Shown here: piece by piece, positions 44,502-56,149 of the stretch | How the letters are laid out: every line of letters begins with the position of its first letter | Numbering within the stretch: position 1 is the first letter of the stretch | Assembly: GCA_009760885.1 (NCBI GenBank) | Contig: CM019716.1 | Location: 15,200,202 to 15,264,201, forward strand | Length of the DNA stretch: 64,000 bases | DNA from: Achatina immaculata | Lineage: Eukaryota; Mollusca; Gastropoda; Stylommatophora; Achatinidae | Direction of reading: 5' to 3' | The notes under the pieces: model-generated | Told to the model about the DNA's origin: nothing | The model's database searches: none | What the model saw: the letters and a program-made list of their open reading frames with translations, nothing else | Position numbers and translations under genes: made by a program

Positions 44502-46787
44502 GGAGTACATGGCAGTGATGTGGCAGACAGATTTTCTGGGCTGACGGGAGTACATGGCAGTGATGTGGCAGACAGATTTTCTGGGCTGGCGGGAGTACAT
44601 GGCAGTGATGTGGCAGACAGACTTGCTGGGCTGGCGGGAGTACATGGCAGTGATGTGGCAGACAGATTTTCTGGGCTGGCGGGAGTACATGGCAGTGATG
44701 TGGCAGACAGATTTTCTGGGCTGGCGGGAGTACATGGCAGTGATGTGGCAGACAGATTTTCTGGGCTGGCGGGAGTACATGGCAGTGATGTGGCAGACAG
44801 ATTTTCTGGGCTGGCGGGAGTACATGGCAGTGATGTGGCAGACAGATTTTCTGGGCTGGCGGGAGTACATGGCAGTGATGTGGCAGACAGATTTTCTGGG
44901 CTGGCGGGAGTACATGGCAGTGATGTGGCAGACAGATTTTCTGGGCTGGCGGGAGTACATGGCAGTGATGTGGCAGACAGATTTTCTGGGCTGGCGGGAG
45001 TACATGGCAGTGATGTGGCAGACAGATTTTCTGGGCTGGCGGGAGTACATGGCAGTGATGTGGCAGACAGATTTTCTGGGCTGGCGGGAGTACATGGCAG
45101 TGATGTGGCAGACAGATTTTCTGGGCTGGCGGGAGTACATGGCAGTGATGTGGCAGACAGATTTTCTGGGCTGGCGGGAGTACATGGCAGTGATGTGGCA
45201 GACAGATTTTCTGGGCTGGCGGGAGTACATGGCAGTGATGTGGCAGACAGATTTTCTGGGCTGGCGGGAGTACATGGCAGTGATGTGGCAGACAGATTTT
45301 CTGGGCTGGCGGGAGTACATGGCAGTGATGTGGCAGACAGATTTTCTGGGCTGGCGGGAGTACATGGCAGTGATGTGGCAGACAGATTTTCTGGGCTGGC
45401 GGGAGTACATGGCAGTGATGTGGCAGACAGATTTTCTGGGCTGGCGGGAGTACATGGCAGTGATGTGGCAGACAGATTTTCTGGGCTGGCGGGAGTACAT
45501 GGCAGTGATGTGGCAGACAGATTTTCTGGGCTGGCGGGAGTACATGGCAGTGATGTGGCAGACAGATTTTCTGGGCTGGCGGGAGTACATGGCAGTGATG
45601 TGGCAGACAGATTTTCTGGGCTGGCGGGAGTACATGGCAGTGATGTGGCAGACAGATTTTCTGGGCTGGCGGGAGTACATGGCAGTGATGTGGCAGACAG
45701 ATTTTCTGGGCTGGCGGGAGTACATGGCAGTGATGTGGCAGACAGATTTTCTGGGCTGGCGGGAGTACATGGCAGTGATGTGGCAGACAGATTTTCTGGG
45801 CTGGCGGGAGTACATGGCAGTGATGTGGCAGACAGATTTTCTGGGCTGGCGGGAGTACATGGCAGTGATGTGGCAGACAGATTTTCTGGGCTGGCGGGAG
45901 TACATGGCAGTGATGTGGCAGACAGATTTTCTGGGCTGGCGGGAGTACATGGCAGTGATGTGGCAGACAGATTTTCTGGGCTGGCGGGAGTACATGGCAG
46001 TGATGTGGCAGACAGATTTTCTGGGCTGGCGGGAGTACATGGCAGTGATGTGGCAGACAGATTTTCTGGGCTGGCGGGAGTACATGGCAGTGATGTGGCA
46101 GACAGATTTTCTGGGCTGGCGGGAGTACATGGCAGTGATGTGGCAGACAGATTTTCTGGGCTGGCGGGAGTACATGGCAGTGATGTGGCAGACAGATTTT
46201 CTGGGCTGGCGGGAGTACATGGCAGTGATGTGGCAGACAGATTTTCTGGGCTGGCGGGAGTACATGGCAGTGATGTGGCAGACAGATTTTCTGGGCTGGC
46301 GGGAGTACATGGCAGTGATGTGGCAGACAGATTTTCTGGGCTGGCGGGAGTACATGGCAGTGATGTGGCAGACAGATTTTCTGGGCTGGCGGGAGTACAT
46401 GGCAGTGATGTGGCAGACAGATTTTCTGGGCTGGCGGGAGTACATGGCAGTGATGTGGCAGACAGATTTTCTGGGCTGGCGGGAGTACATGGCAGTGATG
46501 TGGCAGACAGATTTTCTGGGCTGGCGGGAGTACATGGCAGTGATGTGGCAGACAGATTTTCTGGGCTGGCGGGAGTACATGGCAGTGATGTGGCAGACAG
46601 ATTTTCTGGGCTGGCGGGAGTACATGGCAGTGATGTGGCAGACAGATTTTCTGGGCTGGCGGGAGTACATGGCAGTGATGTGGCAGACAGATTTTCTGGG
46701 CTGGCGGGAGTACATGGCAGTGATGTGGCAGACAGATTTTCTGGGCTGGCGGGAGTACATGGCAGTGATGTGGCAGACAGATTTTCT
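44502..46787 (+). repeat. 45-bp minisatellite, 51 copies, derived from RNase H C-terminus
   Basis: The unit is ggagtacatggcagtgatgt plus ggcagacagattttctgggc plus tggcg. It translates in the RNase H frame as GVHGSDVADRFSGLA, the last catalytic block of the domain above. I count 51 copies from the translation. Only the first three differ visibly (LT for LA, and one RLAGL unit that keeps the ancestral-looking motif). Because 45 is divisible by three and the unit lacks stops, open frames of 800 codons or more run on both strands. These are by-products of the repeat and are not called as genes. Confidence 0.95.
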
Positions 46788-46889
46788 GCTTAGACTGAGA
46801 GAGACAGGCAGTGTGGAGGACTTCGAGAGCAGCAGATCCACATCTCTGCTTAGACTGAGAAGGATGACACGGCCAGGAACGAGAGGCAT
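46788..46889 (+). other. Linker between two minisatellites
   Basis: About 100 bp containing a duplicated tctgcttagactgaga (near 46783 and 46842). In frame it reads LLRLRETGSVEDFESS and LLRLRRMTRPGTRG, which could be the LINE sequence after RNase H. That origin is inference. Confidence 0.5.
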
Positions 46890-49129
46890 ACAGGACGCGA
46901 GGAGGGACTTGTCAATCAATACAGGACGCGAGGAGGGACTTGTCAATCAATACAGGACGCGAGGAGGGACTTGTCAATCAATACAGGACGCGAGGAGGGA
47001 CTTGTCAATCAATACAGGACGCGAGGAGGGACTTGTCAATCAATACAGGACGCGAGGAGGGACTTGTCAATCAATACAGGACGCGAGGAGGGACTTGTCA
47101 ATCAATACAGGACGCGAGGAGGGACTTGTCAATCAATACAGGACGCGAGGAGGGACTTGTCAATCAATACAGGACGCGAGGAGGGACTTGTCAATCAATA
47201 CAGGACGCGAGGAGGGACTTGTCAATCAATACAGGACGCGAGGAGGGACTTGTCAATCAATACAGGACGCGAGGAGGGACTTGTCAATCAATACAGGACG
47301 CGAGGAGGGACTTGTCAATCAATACAGGACGCGAGGAGGGACTTGTCAATCAATACAGGACGCGAGGAGGGACTTGTCAATCAATACAGGACGCGAGGAG
47401 GGACTTGTCAATCAATACAGGACGCGAGGAGGGACTTGTCAATCAATACAGGACGCGAGGAGGGACTTGTCAATCAATACAGGACGCGAGGAGGGACTTG
47501 TCAATCAATACAGGACGCGAGGAGGGACTTGTCAATCAATACAGGACGCGAGGAGGGACTTGTCAATCAATACAGGACGCGAGGAGGGACTTGTCAATCA
47601 ATACAGGACGCGAGGAGGGACTTGTCAATCAATACAGGACGCGAGGAGGGACTTGTCAATCAATACAGGACGCGAGGAGGGACTTGTCAATCAATACAGG
47701 ACGCGAGGAGGGACTTGTCAATCAATACAGGACGCGAGGAGGGACTTGTCAATCAATACAGGACGCGAGGAGGGACTTGTCAATCAATACAGGACGCGAG
47801 GAGGGACTTGTCAATCAATACAGGACGCGAGGAGGGACTTGTCAATCAATACAGGACGCGAGGAGGGACTTGTCAATCAATACAGGACGCGAGGAGGGAC
47901 TTGTCAATCAATACAGGACGCGAGGAGGGACTTGTCAATCAATACAGGACGCGAGGAGGGACTTGTCAATCAATACAGGACGCGAGGAGGGACTTGTCAA
48001 TCAATACAGGACGCGAGGAGGGACTTGTCAATCAATACAGGACGCGAGGAGGGACTTGTCAATCAATACAGGACGCGAGGAGGGACTTGTCAATCAATAC
48101 AGGACGCGAGGAGGGACTTGTCAATCAATACAGGACGCGAGGAGGGACTTGTCAATCAATACAGGACGCGAGGAGGGACTTGTCAATCAATACAGGACGC
48201 GAGGAGGGACTTGTCAATCAATACAGGACGCGAGGAGGGACTTGTCAATCAATACAGGACGCGAGGAGGGACTTGTCAATCAATACAGGACGCGAGGAGG
48301 GACTTGTCAATCAATACAGGACGCGAGGAGGGACTTGTCAATCAATACAGGACGCGAGGAGGGACTTGTCAATCAATACAGGACGCGAGGAGGGACTTGT
48401 CAATCAATACAGGACGCGAGGAGGGACTTGTCAATCAATACAGGACGCGAGGAGGGACTTGTCAATCAATACAGGACGCGAGGAGGGACTTGTCAATCAA
48501 TACAGGACGCGAGGAGGGACTTGTCAATCAATACAGGACGCGAGGAGGGACTTGTCAATCAATACAGGACGCGAGGAGGGACTTGTCAATCAATACAGGA
48601 CGCGAGGAGGGACTTGTCAATCAATACAGGACGCGAGGAGGGACTTGTCAATCAATACAGGACGCGAGGAGGGACTTGTCAATCAATACAGGACGCGAGG
48701 AGGGACTTGTCAATCAATACAGGACGCGAGGAGGGACTTGTCAATCAATACAGGACGCGAGGAGGGACTTGTCAATCAATACAGGACGCGAGGAGGGACT
48801 TGTCAATCAATACAGGACGCGAGGAGGGACTTGTCAATCAATACAGGACGCGAGGAGGGACTTGTCAATCAATACAGGACGCGAGGAGGGACTTGTCAAT
48901 CAATACAGGACGCGAGGAGGGACTTGTCAATCAATACAGGACGCGAGGAGGGACTTGTCAATCAATACAGGACGCGAGGAGGGACTTGTCAATCAATACA
49001 GGACGCGAGGAGGGACTTGTCAATCAATACAGGACGCGAGGAGGGACTTGTCAATCAATACAGGACGCGAGGAGGGACTTGTCAATCAATACAGGACGCG
49101 AGGAGGGACTTGTCAATCAATACAGGACG
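46890..49129 (+). repeat. 31-bp minisatellite, 72 copies
   Basis: The unit is acaggacgcgaggagggact plus tgtcaatcaat. From 46890 to 49122 is 2232 bp, exactly 72 units, plus a partial unit ending acaggacg. No internal variants were seen by eye. As 31 is not a multiple of three, each frame cycles through all phases and gives the same 31-residue period (DARRDLSINTGREEGLVNQY and so on), so all three plus frames stay open. Not called as genes. Confidence 0.95.
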
Positions 49130-49317
49130 GAAAATTCTTTCCTGCTTTTGACTTTCACGCACCATGAAAAATTCCATACACTGAACGAATCATCAGTAAA
49201 CTGAATATTCTTAGCAGTCTTACATACGTTTTGTTTTATGTTACTAGCAGAGCTGGAACATAACAATTGTTATTTCCCTGACTTCTAAGATCTATTAAAC
49301 AGGCATTATAGACGGCA

Positions 49318-50144
49318 GGACCCAACTAGAAGATCTTGATTTTGCTGATGACATAACTCTTATCAGTAATAATGTGAATTCCATGCAAGAAAAAACAGAT
49401 AGCCTGTCTTCACTGGCTAGCAAAATAGGACTTGAAATTAACAAGGACAAAACAAAAATAATGAAAATTCCCATCAATCAAAATGGAAAAATACACATAG
49501 AAGGGACAGATATTGAAGAAGTCAATCAGTTTGCATACCTTGGCAGCTACATAGACCAGGATGGTGACACTAGAAAGGAAGTTAGGATCAGAATTGCAAA
49601 AGCAGCATCAATCTTCAAGAATCTTGAGAACATATGTAATTCAAAAGTTATAAGCACAAAAACCAAGTTAAGACTATTCAATTCAAATGTAATATCCACC
49701 CTCATTTATGCATGCGAAAGCTGGAAAACAACTAAAGAAATAGAAAAGAAATTAGACTCTTTTGAAAACAAATGCCTAAGGAAAATACTCGGCATCAAGT
49801 GGAATGAATTCAAGAACAATGCAGAGATAAGACAGATGACTGAACAACAAACAGTCTCACGAGTGATCAGGAAAAGGAGATGGACATATGTTGGCCACTT
49901 GATGAGAAGAAATGATCAGAGAATCCCAAAACAAGCTATCAAGTGGAACACAACAGGCCGAAGAAAAAGGGGCAGAGCGCGTGAAACTCTGAAGAGGACA
50001 TTATTAAGAGAGGCCAAGTTAACAGGCATAAAATCCTTTGATGAGGTTGAAAGACTCGCCGAAGACAGGAAAAACTGGCGAACTACTTTGCGAGCCCTAT
50101 GTGACGTCTAACGGCACGGGAAGGATATAAGATAAGATAAGAAG
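49318..50144 (+). pseudogene. RTE-A LINE, third locus, with target duplication
   Basis: Flanked by atagacggca at 49308-49317 and 50145-50154 (perfect 10 bp). It starts at the FADD block (LEDLDFADDITLI, 49320-49360) and the frame runs unbroken from there to LRALCDV at 50108, then aaggatataagataagataag. This is the longest intact RTE-A C-terminal frame in the window and carries no RTE-B insertion. It is 5'-truncated just before the active site, so inactive. Confidence 0.9.
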
Positions 50145-50187
50145 ATAGACGGCATCTGAAATCTGAAAAAAAAGGAAACAAAAGATG

Positions 50188-50885
50188 TCGTGAATGAGAA
50201 TAGGAGTTTCCAACTTGACGAATTTTTACATTATCACGTTACTTTAAGATATTTTTAGTTAGCAAATGTGGTCATGAGATTTTTTTAAAATTCCCGTTTC
50301 AGTACCACAGATGTTTTGTTATTTTCTGAATAATCAGATCCTTGTTTTTACGGGAAAAGTAAATTTTCTTTAAATGGTAGAAATATGAGACACAGAAAAC
50401 CCAGCAATAATCTGGAATCTTTTTATCAATGAAGAAAAAAGTATGATTCGCGGTATCCACAAAGATAGTCTTCACTTCATTTTATCATGTCCCCTTCTCT
50501 CCCCCGACAATATTCACTTCATCTAGCACTAACAAATGTTGCTTAACGACAGTGAAACTTACTTTTCGTGAAAAGACAAGAAATGTGGAAGCAAGAAGGA
50601 AACGTAAACTGGAAATAATCAACGATTATTCTTTTGCTATTTAAGAAAAAAAAATGCCTGTAACCCAGTAACATTTTAAAGTACAGATAAGAACTGTTAT
50701 ACACTACACAATCTTACACTACGGGTAGAAGAGAAAAGGGAAATAACTGATGGATTATATCTAACAAACTTTTGTATAACCCATCACATATTAGTTCTCT
50801 CCTCTTATGAGCCATATTGTGGAGGTAAAATTTATTACCAATGATAAATTTTAAAAAGAATTTTAGATTTTATTTTCTGTAGGAA
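50188..50885 (+). repeat. Diverged paralogue of palindrome blocks X and Y
   Basis: It starts gaatgagaataggag (as at 994-1010) and follows right-arm block X (tgttttgttattttctgaat, agcaataatctggaatcttt). It then passes without interruption into block Y (attcgcggtatccac, ttttcgtgaaaagacaagaa) and ends near 50885. The RTE-A/RTE-B insertion that separates X from Y in the palindrome is absent. Divergence is far higher than between the arms. Confidence 0.8.
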
Positions 50886-50953
50886 AGTCTCAAATGCAAA
50901 ACTATATATTAAAAAAAAATCAATAACACACCAGCAACAGGAAAAGAAATACA

Positions 50954-51807
50954 CTACAGCATGGGAGATATCGTTGAGAGATTGCCTGCATCAATGTGTT
51001 TAAAATGTTTAGACATTAATAACACGGTTCTCGGCCTTTTGGCTAAACAGATCAGACGCTTCATTTTCACAAACGCTGTACACATCATCAAAAACAAAAC
51101 TTTCATACAGGACAAGCTGCACGGAGGAAACGCCCTCCAAGACATACAAACAAAGATCCAAGCACTCAGGATCAGTCACGTGGGCCGCATCATCAAACAT
51201 CAAAAACAGCACGCGCTAGCTCACTGCTACATGGGACTCAGACTATCAAATCTGGTCCCACCAAACAACTCACAGCCACACAGTTTTGGTACACTGCCAC
51301 TCTTCTACAAAACCTGCATTCAAGCCATCCACTGAAACGAAGCACCCACACACCGTAAAACAAATTACATCTTCGACTTTAAAGAAACTTTCAAAAACCT
51401 CCATCTTAAGAATATCATAGTGAAAGCCAGAGAAACTACACATCGGCTTATTTACAACTTGACACCCGTCACACAGAGAGGAGCTCAAAGATTCAAACAG
51501 ATAACAACATGCCAACTATGCAGAAACAACATACATGAAACAGAAGAACACATATTTTATGAGTGCAATATAATTACACCTAGTATAGCAACACTACAGA
51601 ACATAATAGAAACACACACAGAACAAAAGATAGACATATACATAGCTATCATGCTAAACATTATCCCTATAACTCAGCCGGACACACACACCGGCCCTGC
51701 TCGCAGAGTTCACGTTCTTGGTGTGGACATGTAGAAACAGAGCTCGTTCCCAATTCTGCACCTTTAGTCAGGTCACTTTCTTAATAGAATAAGTAAAATC
51801 ATGAACT

Positions 51808-51845
<38 letters not shown>
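50954..51845 (+). pseudogene. L1/Tx1-like LINE C-terminal fragment, copy 1
   Basis: The first frame gives KIQALRISHVGRIIKHQKQ and LGLRLSNLVPPNNSQPHSFG. After a frameshift the second gives FKNLHLKNIIVKARETTHRL and the zinc-knuckle block CQLCRNNIHETEEHIFYEC (CX2CX9HX4C), common at the C-terminus of L1/Tx1-type ORF2. It ends in a ga-repeat tail (51808-51845). The RT is missing. It faces copy 2 tail to tail. Confidence 0.7.
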
Positions 51846-51849
<4 letters not shown>

Positions 51850-52684
51850 AATGTGGTATCTTTCTTATTGTAACACTGTGAAGTTCTATTTTATATTGTT
51901 CATTATCTTTCTCTTTCCTCATCACATCTCACATCGAAGTTTCATATAAATGGCAATAGATGAGGCCTCATAAAACATTTCACTGACATCATTTTATTAT
52001 GTCAAACATGATCAATACGATTAGCTGATCACTTCGCTTGGAATAATAGGCAAGATTATATACAGTTCATTGTTTTCATCATTGTAGCACATAATCTCAA
52101 AGTCTCACAATATCATACTTCTTACTATAGAACAAAAACTCGGTGCTCGAAGTTTCAATGTAATAATTACTACACAATCTCTTAATACACTGGTTCTGTC
52201 TAACGCTACTTCTCTATCTTTTATGTTCTTCTACTAGACTACTTGTTTAGGACCTTTTGGTCCTCCTCTATCAGAATCTCTCTCTTTTTTTTTTTTCAGA
52301 CTCAGTGATTGATCTGTCAAGACCTTGCACTGCGCAACTTGGAAAACTCTTCCGAGTGACCGTTGTTGCTGTCATCATGTTGTACTTTGTTCTGAACTGT
52401 GTGGTTTCTTAACCCGTTGTGTTTTCCTTTCTTTGATTCCCCTTGGATTTTTTTTTTTTGGATTTTTTTTTTTTGTTTTTGTTTTTTTTAAAATAAAATA
52501 TATAACAATTGCCTAATTTGTGAGATTTTCTGTGTACTCTTTCTCTCCCTTTCGCTCTCTCTCTCTCTCCTATCATTGTCTTCCTCTCTTGGTGATGTAC
52601 ATGATTCTTGTTTGGCAAAGGCCTTCTCTTTCATTCATGTGATGTACATGGATTTTTAATTTAAATTTTATCCTCTCTTGCTCT
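51846..52684. other. Unassigned region between convergent LINE fragments
   Basis: About 840 bp, with T-rich runs (52280-52300, 52448-52490) and CT repeats near 52555. It contains one copy of a 90-bp repeat (about 52295-52380) shared with 54505-54595. No gene is seen. Confidence 0.5.
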
Positions 52685-53430
52685 CTCTTTCTCTCTCTCT
52701 CTCTCTTTCAGTCCATTATTTTGCCAGATCTTTGTTGAAACATTCCCAAGAACGTGGCAGGACTAAACGTGCAGAAGTCAAAACGAGCTCTGTTTCTACA
52801 CGTCCACACCAAGTACCTGAACTCTGCGAGCAGGGCTATTAACTTGGTGTATATGTCCGCCTGAGTTTTAGGGATTGTATTCAACATTATGGCTTTGTAG
52901 GTGTCTGCTTGTTGTGCCGTGTGTGTTTCTATTGTGTTCTGTATTGTTTTTACTGTGGGTGCTACTGTTTTGCATTCGTAGAAAATGTGTTCTTCTGTTT
53001 CTAGTGCGTTCTTCCTGCATAGGTGACATCGTCTCATGTTTCTTTGTGTTTTGCTGTGTGTCGTGGGTGTCATATTGTATATGAGTCTGAAAGTGATTTC
53101 TCTGGCCTTTGGTGTGATATTTTTTAGATGGAGGTTTTGGAATGTGTCAGTATAGTCTAGTATGGGATACCTGCGTCCCCTCTTGATCCTAAGGTGTAAT
53201 GGTGGTGCTTGATTTCTGACCAGACGTTTGTATATATGGCTTGTTTTGCATTGGGTGAGCTTTCCGTGTCCTTGAATTGCTTGTATGCAGTTTTTGTAGA
53301 AGGGTGGTAGTGTGCCGAAGTGGTGTGCCTGCGAGTTGTTTGGTAGGACTAAATTTGATAGTCTCAGTCCTATGTAATAGTGAGCTAGGGGGTGTTGGTT
53401 TGGGTGTTTGATGATGCGGCCTCTACCTCC
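52685..53430 (-). pseudogene. L1/Tx1-like LINE C-terminal fragment, copy 2
   Basis: Minus-strand frames give HYYIGLRLSNLVLPNNSQAHH, SHIYKRLVRNQAPP, FQNLHLKNITPKAREITFRL, then CHLCRKNALETEEHIFYEC (CX2CX9HX4C), and a longer C-terminus than copy 1 (AEFRYLVWTCRNRARFDFCT) ending KIMD. The tail is the agag run at 52685-52710. Same family as copy 1 and similarly truncated. Confidence 0.75.
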
Positions 53431-54194
53431 CTCAATCTGCCTCCTCCTCTATCAGAACCTCTCTCTACCTGAATCTGCATCCTTTTATATTCGTAAATTC
53501 TGTTCCATAGACCACGCCTCCAATTGCTGCATCGGTCATTGGGTCATCGGGTCATTGGGTCATCCCTTGCAGCCCAAAACCGGTTGCAACTAGCGTCAAC
53601 GCGTTAGTCGCTTTCATTCCGTCTGTCCAATTGTTACCCTTATTTAAACAAGTCTACCATCTCTTTCATGATATCCGCTTCGGGACCTAGTCCGTTCTCT
53701 GTTCAGTCGTTTGATCTACTGGTCAATTGTTCCCCTTCGGCTACGGCATGTGTGCGTGAAGTCGCAATGTTACGATCTATCGGCGTACCCATGTCGATTC
53801 GGTTTACCTTTGATCAGGTCTTTGAAGTACCGAGTATCCGTTCTTCGTCCTTCTAACTATCCCTTCTCTGCCCCCCAATACATTCTTAACTATATTCCTG
53901 ATCATGTCACTAATACTAATAATAATAATAATAACTATAATCATTACTTACAAGAGTTTAAAGAAAATAACACATTTTCATGTACATCCACGGAAAGAAA
54001 GAGAAGAGAGCGCCAAAACAATTTAATGTACATTTCCAGAGTGAGAGGAAGTATGGGAGAGGAAAAAAAGAGAGCACCTGAGAGAGAGAGAGAGAGAGAG
54101 AGAGGAAGTGCTGCAAGAAACTACAATTTTGAGATAGGAAAGAAAATAATATCAACTATTCTTGTTTAGATTTGGAAGGAAATAAATCAAAATA
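53431..54194. other. Unassigned region
   Basis: About 760 bp with short simple repeats (taa repeats near 53915, ga repeats 54082-54105). Short frames have no recognisable motifs. Confidence 0.5.
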
Positions 54195-54510
54195 AAAAAT
54201 AAAACACACACACACACGAAAAATGAAACCCAACACAAACAAACAAACAAACACACACACACACGCGAAAAATGAAACCCAACACAAACAAACAAACAAA
54301 CACACACACACGCGCGAAAAATGAAACCCAACACAAACAAACACACACACACACACGAAAAATGAAACCCAACACAAACAAACAAACACAAACAAACACA
54401 CACACACACGAAAAATGAAACCCAACACAAACAAACAAACACACACACACACACGAAAAATGAAACCCAACACAAACAAACAAACACACACACACACACA
54501 CGTGTCACAT
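54195..54510. repeat. Composite minisatellite with ca repeats
   Basis: Six copies of cgaaaaatgaaacccaacac plus aaacaaac, separated by ca and aaac runs of variable length, about 40-54 bp per unit. Cysteine- and valine-rich minus-strand frames across it are artefacts of gt repeats. Confidence 0.9.
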
Positions 54511-54595
54511 GATGACAGTAACAAACATCACTCTTATGAATTTTCAAAGTTGCACAGTGCAGGCTCCTGACAGACCACTCACTGATTCTCACACA
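54505..54595 (-). repeat. 90-bp dispersed repeat (pair with 52295-52380)
   Basis: The reverse complement reads cagtgagtggtctgtcagga and gcctgcactgtgcaac, then tactgtcatcatg. This matches cagtgattgatctgtcaaga, ccttgcactgcgcaac and tgctgtcatcatg at 52304-52380, at roughly 75-80 per cent by eye. Family unknown. Confidence 0.6.
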
Positions 54596-54599
54596 CACA

Positions 54600-55672
54600 C
54601 ACACAAGTTTTTAAACCAAACACCCATACCATCGCAAGCAGCACCATGTGGTGTATAAAAAAAACTAAATAACACGATTTCCTTACATAAAGCCCAAATG
54701 TTAAAATATAGTACAGCGTGAATTAACTTTTAAGTAAAATAAGTATCCTATAGAAGAATGTGAAGGATGTTTTTATTGTAAAGTGATCTGTGTGATCTTT
54801 GGATATTTATTTTCTCTTTTGTCTGGTAATAAAAAGAGATGGCACGCTTTTATGATTTTCACTGTATAAAATATTCCCAGATTACGTATAAATCGTTTTC
54901 GCACGTTACCATGGTAACACATGAGAGTACTTCCTGAATTAATTAGTTAATTCTACAATATAAAGTTTCTACTAGTTTTGTCATTTGCACGTGTGGCATA
55001 TGTGATATAAATTATTGCTTAGATAATTACATGCTGCCTGGTTTAAACTTTACACGTAGTTGAAGTAATGGTATGGTCTTGCTAGATTCACAGCATGTGT
55101 AAGCGCTTAAACACCACCACTTTACATGCTACAACAGCCAAAACAGCCAGGCAGTATTACAGATATTGTTAACATTTCTGGAACGATTAACATGCCAGCA
55201 TTCGTCCGTGACCTCGTAAGCGGTCGTTGCAAGGGGCGTAACAACAGTCAGACCAAGAATCCAGGGCAGTGTGTTATACAGAAGTGCTTTCAAAATGTCG
55301 GTGGGTTCCATGTTGCAGGTGGCATTCTGTACCGAACCACCAGTTTTCTACTGCAAGCGTGATAAAACGAACACCACAAACGAAATGTTTGAGAAAGAAA
55401 TGAATATGAACCAGTGGGTTTAATTGTGCTGCAAAATATTTCATCTCGGATTCCCTTCAGAAAAGTATTCTGACATGAAATATTAACATGGAAAAGGGCA
55501 AGAAACACGAAGAGACTCCCTTGTCGGTAAACGAATCTACGGGCTCGTGTTGTCTTATATCTCAAGATAATATTTAATTCTAGAATTAAAATAATTAAGA
55601 AGAGTGATATCTATTTATCTACACTATATAGAAATATAATCTTCCCGTCCGTGACAGTCTATATGTATCAGT
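54600..55672. other. Unassigned region
   Basis: About 1.07 kb. A 78-codon frame at 55126-55362 has no motif that I recognise. Nothing else supports a gene. Confidence 0.45.
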
Positions 55673-55679
55673 CTATATA

Positions 55680-56085
55680 TTCAATGGAAAGGGCACGTAG
55701 TCAGAACGAGTAACACTCGACTGCCCAAACAGCTCCTTTATGCGGGACTTCTGAACAGAAAACAGAAAGCTGGAGGGCAAAAAAAGCGCTACAAGGATAT
55801 ACTCAAAACCTCGCTCAAAGCCTTCGGGATAGACATAAACTCCTGGGAGGCCATAGCACAAGTCCGCCCATCATGGAGGGCTTTAACCACCCCGGGTGCT
55901 CAGACAGCAGAGCGCTCAAAACTTGAAAGTGCCCAGCACAAATGCTCAGTGCGAAAAGCCAAGACAGCACAAGCACCCACAACTGAATCTGGACATATAT
56001 GTTCCGTGTGTGGCAAAACTTTCAAAGCTCGTATAGGGCTAGTTGGTCACGCACGGACACACCTCTCCTTACTTTGACTAAGATG
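55680..56085 (+). pseudogene. LINE C-terminal fragment with C2H2 zinc finger
   Basis: The frame reads LQWKGHVVRTSNTRLPKQLL, KRYKDILKTSLKAFGIDINSW, IAQVRPSWRALT, then a linker and CSVCGKTFKARIGLVGHARTH, a classical C2H2 finger (CX2CX12HX3H), followed by LSLL and a stop. This order of GHVxR block, KDxLK block and single terminal C2H2 finger fits a non-LTR ORF2 C-terminus with a nucleic-acid-binding finger, not a host zinc-finger gene. 5'-truncated. Confidence 0.7.
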
Positions 56086-56149
56086 TATCTGTGGTCATCA
56101 TCGAAGACAACGGACTAACAACAAAAACTGAAACTCTCACTATTGGGGG

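Noticed and set aside
44502..49129. The regularly spaced arrays as a CRISPR array
   Set aside because: Units are directly adjacent with no variable spacers, and the setting is a eukaryotic genome full of LINEs.
44472..49204. Very long open frames (about 720-1540 codons) on both strands across the two minisatellites
   Set aside because: The repeat units lack stops and the frames are perfectly periodic. The same DNA is open in several frames and on both strands, so this is a property of the repeat and not evidence of genes.
54152..54604. Cys- and Val-rich membrane-like proteins on the minus strand
   Set aside because: They come from translated gt repeats and a composite minisatellite.
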